This document shows positions 25,873 through 32,578 of a DNA stretch of 43,782 bases, in pieces (within the stretch, counting starts at the first letter, position 1; the number at the start of each line of letters is the position of its first letter). The position numbers were made by a program, and so were the translations under genes. Where the stretch lies: the NCBI GenBank assembly GCA_949155905.1, contig CASCWU010000019.1:1-43782 (forward strand), given 5' to 3'. The notes under the pieces are model-generated. The model was not told where the DNA came from. It did not search any database and saw only the letters and a list, made by a program, of their open reading frames with translations. The stretch is from an uncultured Lachnospiraceae bacterium. Lineage in GTDB: Bacteria > Bacillota > Clostridia > Lachnospirales > Lachnospiraceae.

Positions 25873-27566
25873 GCCTTTATCAAAAGTACTGTCAGGAACG
25901 GCTGGATGAAAACGGGCGGCTGATAAGCTTTACCTTGGATTACCCGCAGAATTTTAACTTTGGATATGACGTCGTTGACGTCCTTGCCGAGACAGAACCG
26001 GAGAAAACCGCGATGATCTGGTGCAATACCGAGCAGGAGGAGCATGTGTTTTCCTTTGCCGCGATCAAAGCATACAGCAATCAGATGGCGAATGTATTTT
26101 ATCAGGCAGGACTCAGGCGGGGCGACCGGGTGATGGTGGTTCTCAAGCGTCATTATGAATACTGGTTTGCCGCGATTGCCCTGCATAAGCTGGGAGTGAC
26201 CATGATTCCCGCTACTCATATGCTGACCGTGGCGGATTTTGCCTACCGCCTTCAGGCGTCAAAGGCCGATGCGGTGCTTTGTACCTGGCAGAATGAGGTG
26301 CCGGAGAAAATTCAGGCGGCTTTGGAAAAGATTGCTTTAGCGAAAGAGGAGCAGGCGTCGGTGTCAGATGGGGGGATGACAGCGATTCGATTATGGTGTG
26401 TGCAAAGGGAGGTTGCAGGGTTCCGGAATATGACCAGGGAGATGGCAAAAGCCTCTGCGACGTTTGTACGGCGGGAAACAGCAGCACATGATCCGATGCT
26501 GCTTTATTTTACTTCCGGCACGACGGGCGATCCAAAGGGTGTTATTCATGATTTTACGTATCCCTTGGCGCATATTGTGACGGCAAAATACTGGCAGCAG
26601 GCAGAGGAAAATGGGCTGCATTTTACCGTGGCGGAAACCGGCTGGGCAAAGGCCTCCTGGGGCAAGCTTTACGGCCAGTGGCTTGTCGGCAGTGCCGTAA
26701 TGGTCTACGATTTTGATAATTTTGAGCCAAAACAGCTAACTGCGGTGATCAATCGTTATCAGGTGACATCCTTTTGCGCACCGCCGACGGTGTATCGTTA
26801 TCTGGTACGGAAGGGGCTTCCTCCAATGCCAAGCCTGCGCCATGCCTCTACTGCAGGAGAAATGCTTTCCCCGGAGGTGTTCAGAAGGTTTACAGAACAG
26901 ACCGGTCTTTCGCTTTGTGAGGGCTATGGACAGACCGAAACGGCGCTTTTGATGGCAAATTTCCGGGGCAGTGAACCAGTGGCAGGCTCTATGGGGACAC
27001 CATCGCCCTTTTACCAGATAGAGCTTCGCGACAGGGAGGGAAACCCTGTGGCAGACGGCGAAATTGGAGAGGTCGTGATCCTTCCGGCGGAGGGCATTCC
27101 GACGGAACATAGAAAGCAGCCGGGCATTTTAACTGCCTATTTGGATCATGAGGAGCAGTACCGTTACGTATGGCGGGATGGGGTATATCATACCGGCGAT
27201 GCAGCGTATCGGGATAAAAACGGTCTTTACTGGTTTCACGGACGCTTTGACGACATTATTAAAACAGGGGGCTTTCGCGTCGGGCCTTATGAAATTGAGC
27301 ATGTCCTGTTAGAGCATCCGGCCGTTTGGGAATGCAGCGTCATCGGGGTGCCGGATACCCTGCGCGGCCAGGCGATCAAAGCGATCATCTTGCTGCGCGG
27401 AGGCTATGAGCCAGGCAAGGAAATGGAATTGGAAATCCGGGAATTTTGCAACCAAAAGCTGGCGGAATATAAATGGGTGCGGATAGTGGAGTTTGTGGAG
27501 ACGATGCCAAAGACCATCAGCGGAAAGATACAAAAAGGGGAGCTGCGTCGTCAGGCTTCTCTTTGA
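25869..27566 (+). CDS. AMP-forming acyl-CoA synthetase
   Basis: A 565-residue ANL-superfamily enzyme that activates a carboxylic acid with ATP and CoA. The phosphate loop is YFTSGTTGDPKGV (about 214-226). GYGQTETA, YHTGDAAYRDKNGLYWFHGR, the hinge DDIIKTGGFRVGPYEIE and TISGKIQKGELRR with the catalytic C-terminal Lys are all present. It resembles medium-chain acyl-CoA or acetyl-CoA synthetase relatives; the substrate is not determined by these motifs. I use ATG 25869 because AGGAGG is 6 nt upstream; ATG 25863 touches that site. It is the last gene of the operon, joined to accA by a 4-nt overlap, so it may recycle or activate fatty acids. Confidence 0.92.
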   Translation: MSLYQKYCQERLDENGRLISFTLDYPQNFNFGYDVVDVLAETEPEKTAMIWCNTEQEEHVFSFAAIKAYSNQMANVFYQAGLRRGDRVMVVLKRHYEYWFAAIALHKLGVTMIPATHMLTVADFAYRLQASKADAVLCTWQNEVPEKIQAALEKIALAKEEQASVSDGGMTAIRLWCVQREVAGFRNMTREMAKASATFVRRETAAHDPMLLYFTSGTTGDPKGVIHDFTYPLAHIVTAKYWQQAEENGLHFTVAETGWAKASWGKLYGQWLVGSAVMVYDFDNFEPKQLTAVINRYQVTSFCAPPTVYRYLVRKGLPPMPSLRHASTAGEMLSPEVFRRFTEQTGLSLCEGYGQTETALLMANFRGSEPVAGSMGTPSPFYQIELRDREGNPVADGEIGEVVILPAEGIPTEHRKQPGILTAYLDHEEQYRYVWRDGVYHTGDAAYRDKNGLYWFHGRFDDIIKTGGFRVGPYEIEHVLLEHPAVWECSVIGVPDTLRGQAIKAIILLRGGYEPGKEMELEIREFCNQKLAEYKWVRIVEFVETMPKTISGKIQKGELRRQASL

Positions 27567-27600
27567 AAAAGGGGCAGGTTCCGTATCGTATAAGGAAAAA

Positions 27601-27667
27601 ATTGTGTAAAAAAATTGTATAAGAAAAGAAAAGTGTGTAAGAAAAGAAAATTGTGTAAGAAAAAAGG
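27601..27667 (+). repeat. A-rich 18-nt tandem repeats
   Basis: Units starting at 27614, 27632 and 27650 share the pattern ATTGTGTAAGAAAAGAAA, with a shorter partial copy from 27601. They lie between the operon's last stop and its terminator. Confidence 0.65.
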
Positions 27668-27697
27668 ATATGTGGCAGAGCGCATATCCTTTTTTTA
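27660..27697 (+). terminator. Terminator of the fatty-acid operon
   Basis: AAAAAGGATATG pairs with CATATCCTTTTT around the loop, followed by further T. It closes the transcript of the acpP-acyl-CoA synthetase genes. Confidence 0.85.
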
Positions 27698-27791
27698 AAC
27701 TATTTTTTTTGTAAAAAATTTCCGATTTTGAATTTCGTTTGCAAGAAAGAGAGAGGCAGTTAATGTCAGAATGATAGCCTGGATAAAGTAG

Positions 27792-27820
27792 TTGCACAAT
27801 CCGGAGCCGAGTGTTATAGT
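27792..27820 (+). promoter_or_regulatory. Sigma-A promoter of the PAS regulator
   Basis: TTGCAC at 27792-27797 and TATAGT at 27815-27820 with a 17-nt spacer. Two copies of AAACAGAGCTAT (27823-27834, 27857-27868) follow in the leader. Confidence 0.65.
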
Positions 27821-27875
27821 AGAAACAGAGCTATAAAATGTAGTGAATGGAAACAAAAACAGAGCTATCATATAG

Positions 27876-27905
27876 AAAGATGGGCAGTTATTGCCCATCT
27901 TTTTG
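27876..27905 (+). terminator. Terminator-like hairpin in the leader of the PAS regulator
   Basis: An 11-bp perfect stem, AAAGATGGGCA with TGCCCATCTTT, has a 5-nt loop and a run of T. It lies between the promoter and ATG 27928, in position for an attenuator. Confidence 0.7.
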
Positions 27906-27927
27906 TAAAGAAAGGATACAGTTTGTA

Positions 27928-29949
27928 ATGGATAAGAAAGCTACCTCAAATCAAATGACAGAGTTATTCGATCAGGCTATCGCCGGATTTCACCAGTACT
28001 TATTTTCCGATCCGCCTCGTCTGGCCTATGTAAGCCAAAACCTGTGCGAACGGTTAGGAATGTCCAAAGAGGAGCTGTTAAGCGGCAAAGAGGATCGCTA
28101 TGGACAGATGGTGCATCCGGCGGATCGCGGACGTTATGAGCAGTGGATTGGACAGCTAGGCATGCGGGAACAGACACAGGAGCTGGAATACCGCCTGATA
28201 AAAAAAGACGGTTCGGTGCTGTTTGTCCACGATACGATTACGGTCAGACGGCAGGAGGACGGTATGTTGGCCGGATATTCGGTGCTGGCGGATATTACTT
28301 CGTTAAAAAACGAATACCATCAACTGCAGTTTTTAAAGGAAACGATGCCCTGCGGCTGCTTAAAATATACCTGTGAAAAGCAGCCCAGGGTGACATATCT
28401 CAACGAGCAGATGAAGGAATTTCTGCGTTTTCCTAAGATTGCGGAGGGGGAACTGGATTATCTGGAGCTGTTTCAGGAAAATATTTTTCTGATGATTCCG
28501 ATAGAGGAGAGACGGCGCTTCGCTCTGTATCTGAACCGGGTGTATACGGCCGGGACGCCGTTGGCGGGAGAGTTGACCGTGCTTCGCTGCGACGGAACGA
28601 GGGCGCATTTGTTTGGCTGGATGACAAAAGGTGTCAATGAGCAGGGAGCCGAAGAATTTCAAAGCGTCTGCATGGATATGACGGAGCGCCACCAGGTCAG
28701 ACGTTCCAATGAGACAGAGCGCTATTTAAAGGCGTTGACGGATGTATACGAAAAAGTATTTGCCTATGATCTTGGCTCTCACACCGTAAAATGTCTTTAC
28801 AGCAACCATTCTCCACGCTTTCAGTGGTTTGAGCAGATTACGATGCAGATGGAAGAGGCGACGGAAAAATGGATTGCCGATACCGTGATCGAAGAGGAAC
28901 GGGAAAAGGTACGCAGTTTTTTTCGGGAATTTTGTGAAAAGAGGCTTTGTCAGGAGGGAGAAAAGCCGCCGCAGATTACATACCGGGCATATTCCTCGGA
29001 CGAAAGAGTGCGGCTCTACAGCGGAATTTTTCTGCAGATGGACGGCGCAGTCAGCCTGTATTGCTGCAGGCGTGTTCCAGATGCTGAGGAAGCGGAACTT
29101 TTACGGACAGAGAACAGCTCTTTAAGGGAAAGTCTGCAGGAGCTGGTGCAGCACTTTTCAGATGGAATCGCTGCCTTTGAGGTAGTCGATCAGCAGGTGA
29201 CGCCGCTATATGCCAGCGATAATGTGTGTGAATTTTTTGGACTGACAACAGAGGAATGGCTGCCTTTGATGAAACAAAGCACGCCGCTAGAGGAATTTGT
29301 TGCCCGCAGCAGGGTGGCCTATGGCAAATTTGCAGAATTGCTGCAAAACGGCGAAGCGGAATTTTTCTATCAGGATTTGAAATCTGAAACAAAGCGGCGT
29401 ATCAAGGCGATCTGTTCCCCTAAGCATCCGGTCGGCTCTTCTCCACGATATGTTATGCTTTATCGTATAGAGGAAGGGAAAGGAGGCTCCGGCGGTGTCC
29501 CAGAGAAGGAGAATGCTCAGGGACAGGCAGTGACCATCCGTACCTTTGGCTATTTTGACGTCTTTGTCGGCCAGCGTCCGATTGCCTTCCGCAATAAAAA
29601 ATCAAAGGAGTTATTTGCCCTTTTAGTAGATCGCCGGGGTGGATATGTATCCTCTGAGGAGGCCATTGGTTTTTTGTGGGAGGATGAGCCAATCAGCTCC
29701 GTCACTCTGGCCAGATACCGGAAGGTTGCGCTGCGGCTGAAAAATATCCTGGAGGAATACGGGATTTCGGATGTGGTGGAAGCAGTGGACGGAAAACGCC
29801 GGATTGTTCCGGAACGAGTAGAATGCGACCTTTATGAGTATCTTTCCGGCAAGGAGGAGTATTCCCAGTTGTTTAAAGGAGTTTATCTGACCAATTATAG
29901 CTGGGGGGAGAATACATTGGCAGAGCTGACAGGGGAGATGCTTTATTGA
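27928..29949 (+). CDS. Multi-PAS regulator with C-terminal winged-helix domain
   Basis: A 673-residue cytoplasmic sensor-regulator. The N-terminal 500 residues appear to be a series of PAS-type domains: the first contains ERLGMSKEELL, EYRLIKKDGSVLFV and SVLADITSLKNEY, a second ends SVCMDMTERHQ, and later ones are weaker, the last near SDGIAAFEVVDQQ. A C-terminal OmpR/SARP-like winged helix (about 530-620) contains TIRTFGYFDVFVGQRPIAF, KSKELFALLVDRRGGYVSSEEAI and YRKVALRLKNILEEYGI. No kinase domain is seen, so ligand or redox input probably acts directly on DNA binding. I chose ATG 27928; the frame extends to 27847 through the leader hairpin. It precedes the HTH-TPR regulator by 23 nt. Confidence 0.8.
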   Translation: MDKKATSNQMTELFDQAIAGFHQYLFSDPPRLAYVSQNLCERLGMSKEELLSGKEDRYGQMVHPADRGRYEQWIGQLGMREQTQELEYRLIKKDGSVLFVHDTITVRRQEDGMLAGYSVLADITSLKNEYHQLQFLKETMPCGCLKYTCEKQPRVTYLNEQMKEFLRFPKIAEGELDYLELFQENIFLMIPIEERRRFALYLNRVYTAGTPLAGELTVLRCDGTRAHLFGWMTKGVNEQGAEEFQSVCMDMTERHQVRRSNETERYLKALTDVYEKVFAYDLGSHTVKCLYSNHSPRFQWFEQITMQMEEATEKWIADTVIEEEREKVRSFFREFCEKRLCQEGEKPPQITYRAYSSDERVRLYSGIFLQMDGAVSLYCCRRVPDAEEAELLRTENSSLRESLQELVQHFSDGIAAFEVVDQQVTPLYASDNVCEFFGLTTEEWLPLMKQSTPLEEFVARSRVAYGKFAELLQNGEAEFFYQDLKSETKRRIKAICSPKHPVGSSPRYVMLYRIEEGKGGSGGVPEKENAQGQAVTIRTFGYFDVFVGQRPIAFRNKKSKELFALLVDRRGGYVSSEEAIGFLWEDEPISSVTLARYRKVALRLKNILEEYGISDVVEAVDGKRRIVPERVECDLYEYLSGKEEYSQLFKGVYLTNYSWGENTLAELTGEMLY

Positions 29950-29972
29950 TAAGGAAAAGGGGGAAGTACTTT

Positions 29973-32045
29973 ATGAAACAAGGAAAAAACTTGGATACAA
30001 AATATAGCAACAGAGAAAATAACGAAAAAGCAAACAGACAGAATAACGACAGCAACGACGAAACAAACAATAGTATCAGCGGAAGGCTGTTAAGAAGTAT
30101 AAGAGAGGCGCTGAATCTATCAGAAAAAGAGGTTTGCTATGGGCTGTGTAATGAGCGTACTTACCAGCGGTTTGAAAATGGTGAACGGGAGCCGGATCGG
30201 TTTATGCTGGAGATATTTCTGGAGCGGATGGGCGGATCGGTGCAGCTGTATGGCACAACCTATTCTCTGGAAGAATATGTGCTGTTTGAACAGCGAAATG
30301 AAATCTTGCAGATGCTTTGGGATAAGGACTGGAAACGAACGGAAGAGCTGCTGCGGGAACATGAAAAAGAACTGGCAGACTGCAGGAAGGGGAAACCGGC
30401 GGAAGGTAATCAGAAGCTGCATGAGCAATTTATCCGCTATATCCGGGCGGCTATTACTTTAGGATGCGGCTTTGCAAAACGGCAGGAGAAAAAGCCTGTG
30501 GATTTAGAGGAGGAGTTGTTAGAGATTCTTCGGCTGACCGTTCCTGATTTTTGTCAAAAGAGGCTTCTGGATTATCTTTATGGAGAGCAGGAACAGGCAA
30601 TCATCGTCTTATTGGCAGAGAATGTCTGCTGTCAGGGACGTTTGGAGGAGGGATGCTCTCTGTATCAGGAGCTTTTGACTTATTTAGAGCAGCGTCTTTT
30701 GGATAAAAAGCGTTTGAATCCTCTGTACCCGGAAGTGGTATTGGCGCTCGCCAGAAATCTGGCGGAAAACGGACAATATCAAGAGCTGGAGGTTTGTCAG
30801 AAAGGAATTGCCTGTCTGCGGGAACAACAGCAGACGGCCGGACTGGAAAATCTGATGAAGCTTTCCCTGCTGGGCTTTGAGCATGGAGTGTTGCTTCCGC
30901 AGGGAGAGTCGCCAGAACTGTATCGGAAATTGTTATGGGTATTCGAGGAGATAAGGCAGGAATACGAGGTATGGCTGTGGAGCCAGGAACAGCCTTATCC
31001 GCTTTTGCGAAGCTTTTATCGGGGGCAGCTGATAGGGGAACGCATTCTGCGCCTGCGGTTAAGCCTGGGGCTGTCACAGGAGGATCTTTGCATCAAGGAA
31101 AAAGAAGATGAGCGAACCATCCGCAGGATTGAGCATGGGGAAACAAAACCAAACCGGAAACGGTTTGCTCAGCTGATGGAGCGATTAGGAGCGGATACCT
31201 GCCGGTTTTATCCGGTGATTCGGGCGGATGACTATGCGTTGTATTTAGCGGTTATCGAGTTGGAAAGGAGAATGGCCAGCTTTGAATATGAGGCGGCGGA
31301 AAGGGAACTGGTAAAGCTGGAAGAAAGCCTGGATCCAAGAGATCGGATCAATCTGCAGTTTTTAAAACGGGAGCGGGCAGTCATTGACCTGGAGTTTGGG
31401 AGGATTACAAAGGAAGAGGAGATTCGCAGGCTCTGGGAGGCTCTTCATCTGACGGTACCGGAAGGGGTGGATCTTAGCCTGTGGCCACTGACAAAAGCAG
31501 AAGTAGAGATTTTAAATTGTATTTCTATTACGTTAGAAGAGATTGGGGACAGAGCAGGAGCGATAGAGTTATTACAGAAGGTAAAAAAACGATATGAAAT
31601 TAAGATGGAAGATCTGGTTCATTTTCGGAAGGAGCCGACAGGAAGCTTTGCCAGGAATATTATTCAGTACCGAAAAGAAGGGATGCGGCTGGAGTATAAT
31701 GCGGATGCATATTTGCTGGTGATTGATAATCTGGCAAGTTATATCGGAAATGATAAGAGATATGAGGAGGCGACAGAAATGAAGGAAAAAGAAATGAAGA
31801 TGGCGTGTAACATAGGAAAAGCGACAATAATCAGTGATTTTTTGTATGGGATTGCTTGGGATAAGGAACAGATGCTGTCACGGGATGGGGAATCTATGGA
31901 AAAAGTAAAAGAGGTATGTTTGCCTCTGTACCTGAAAAGCTATTTGTTGGATGTTATGTTAAAGCAAAAGGTAAGAGCAGAAGGTACAAAAAAACGATGT
32001 GAAGAAGTATATGGGCAGGAATGGATACAGCTTATTAAACTTTAG
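29973..32045 (+). CDS. Duplicated HTH-TPR regulator, RRNPP-like
   Basis: A 690-residue regulator with two XRE-type HTH domains. The first (about 40-86) includes LLRSIREALNLSEKEV and RTYQRFENGEREPDRF; the second (about 356-402) includes RILRLRLSLGLSQEDL and RTIRRIEHGETKPNRK. Each is followed by about 250 residues of TPR-like helices, and both halves carry an EEE...LTVP stretch at corresponding places, so the whole protein looks like a tandem duplication of an HTH+TPR module. That architecture belongs to the RRNPP/Rgg class, which binds secreted peptides. ATG 29973 follows AAGGGGGA; a TTG at 29946 lacks a site. The last codons overlap the convergent peptide gene by 11 nt. Peptide sensing is inferred. 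Confidence 0.8.
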   Translation: MKQGKNLDTKYSNRENNEKANRQNNDSNDETNNSISGRLLRSIREALNLSEKEVCYGLCNERTYQRFENGEREPDRFMLEIFLERMGGSVQLYGTTYSLEEYVLFEQRNEILQMLWDKDWKRTEELLREHEKELADCRKGKPAEGNQKLHEQFIRYIRAAITLGCGFAKRQEKKPVDLEEELLEILRLTVPDFCQKRLLDYLYGEQEQAIIVLLAENVCCQGRLEEGCSLYQELLTYLEQRLLDKKRLNPLYPEVVLALARNLAENGQYQELEVCQKGIACLREQQQTAGLENLMKLSLLGFEHGVLLPQGESPELYRKLLWVFEEIRQEYEVWLWSQEQPYPLLRSFYRGQLIGERILRLRLSLGLSQEDLCIKEKEDERTIRRIEHGETKPNRKRFAQLMERLGADTCRFYPVIRADDYALYLAVIELERRMASFEYEAAERELVKLEESLDPRDRINLQFLKRERAVIDLEFGRITKEEEIRRLWEALHLTVPEGVDLSLWPLTKAEVEILNCISITLEEIGDRAGAIELLQKVKKRYEIKMEDLVHFRKEPTGSFARNIIQYRKEGMRLEYNADAYLLVIDNLASYIGNDKRYEEATEMKEKEMKMACNIGKATIISDFLYGIAWDKEQMLSRDGESMEKVKEVCLPLYLKSYLLDVMLKQKVRAEGTKKRCEEVYGQEWIQLIKL

Positions 32046-32247
32046 GAGGACGTCCTCTGTCATCTTGTGGCGTTATTCCTGGCACTTCTGGGTGTTCTGG
32101 TTGCTTTGGATCCGGTAGTGGTTTTTCTGGTTCTATTCCGATTGGTGGTTTTGGATCAGGAGCTGTTGGCGGCGGAAAGATAGGAAGCAGCGTCAACAGG
32201 CAAAAGCAAAGTGTGGCGAGTGACATCATGTGTTTTTTCAGTTTCAT
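32035..32247 (-). CDS. Secreted proline-rich peptide, candidate signal
   Basis: A 70-residue precursor. The N-terminus is MKLKKHMMSLATLCFCLLTL, a signal peptide with a basic start and hydrophobic core up to about residue 24. The remainder (about 25-70) has 17 prolines in 46 residues, with PDPK twice, and ends RGRPPKV. A near-perfect ribosome site AGGAGG lies 7 nt before ATG 32247; the longer frame to 32391 lacks one. It is convergent with the duplicated HTH-TPR regulator and overlaps its stop. Small secreted peptides encoded next to RRNPP regulators are often the regulator's ligand, but here the pairing is inference. Alternatives are a cell-wall-associated Pro-rich tail or a structural peptide. 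Confidence 0.65.
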   Translation of the reverse strand: MKLKKHMMSLATLCFCLLTLLPIFPPPTAPDPKPPIGIEPEKPLPDPKQPEHPEVPGITPQDDRGRPPKV

Positions 32248-32274
32248 AATAAGTCCTCCTGACGTAATTTTTTT

Positions 32275-32338
32275 GTAAAGGAAAAGGTCGTTGTTTTGGG
32301 TTTTTATCTCATAGGTATATTCGGTAAAAGGAAAAGGT
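32275..32338. repeat. Two GTAAAGGAAAAGGT-type direct repeats upstream of the peptide gene
   Basis: GTAAAGGAAAAGGT at 32275-32288 and GTAAAAGGAAAAGGT at 32324-32338 lie 49 nt apart in the leader/promoter region of the minus-strand peptide gene. Further upstream ATATCC (32398-32403) and GGATAT (32425-32430) flank a weak minus-strand -10 (TATAGT, 32395-32400). These could be regulator sites. Confidence 0.4.
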
Positions 32339-32463
32339 ATGAAGTTTGTTTGTACCTTTTCTTTTTCTTTTGTAGATTTTTTTCGTTGCACTCTACTATA
32401 TCCGAAAGATTCCCCGTCTTGTTTGGATATGGGATGATTGTAGCAGGTTTGCTTGAATGGAGG

Positions 32464-32522
32464 AAGGACATTATTGGTCGAAAATGAATTAAAAAATTTT
32501 GTTTACGACCAATAATGTCCTT
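32464..32522 (+). promoter_or_regulatory. 17-bp perfect inverted repeat, candidate operator
   Basis: AAGGACATTATTGGTCG at 32464-32480 is exactly inverted at 32506-32522, with a 25-nt centre. Its right arm ends at the -35 region of the following promoter. No U-tract follows, so it does not look like a terminator. TTAAAAAATTTT occurs at 32489 and again at 32521. Confidence 0.65.
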
Positions 32523-32549
32523 AAAAAATTTTAATAATCATGGTATGAT
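32521..32549 (+). promoter_or_regulatory. Extended -10 promoter of the radical SAM peptide cassette
   Basis: TATGAT at 32544-32549 is preceded by TGG (extended -10). The -35 position holds TTAAAA, a poor match, at 17-nt spacing, which suits a promoter that needs an activator. The leader to ATG 32579 is short, with AAAGGGGG as ribosome site. Confidence 0.55.
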
Positions 32550-32578
32550 AAGAAAAAATTACAAAGGGGGACAATATA

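Noticed and set aside
27601-27667. CRISPR-like array
   Set aside because: The A-rich 18-nt units are contiguous, with no unique spacers and no cas genes.
29946-29972. TTG start for the HTH-TPR regulator
   Set aside because: It overlaps the preceding stop and lacks a ribosome site, whereas ATG 29973 has AAGGGGGA upstream.
32248-32391. Longer N-terminus for the proline-rich peptide
   Set aside because: It puts a charged region before the signal peptide, and the AGGAGG site lies just before ATG 32247.
32296-32487. 63-codon plus-strand frame upstream of the radical SAM gene
   Set aside because: No ribosome site, low-complexity Phe-rich translation, and it covers the inverted repeat and the leader of the opposite peptide gene.
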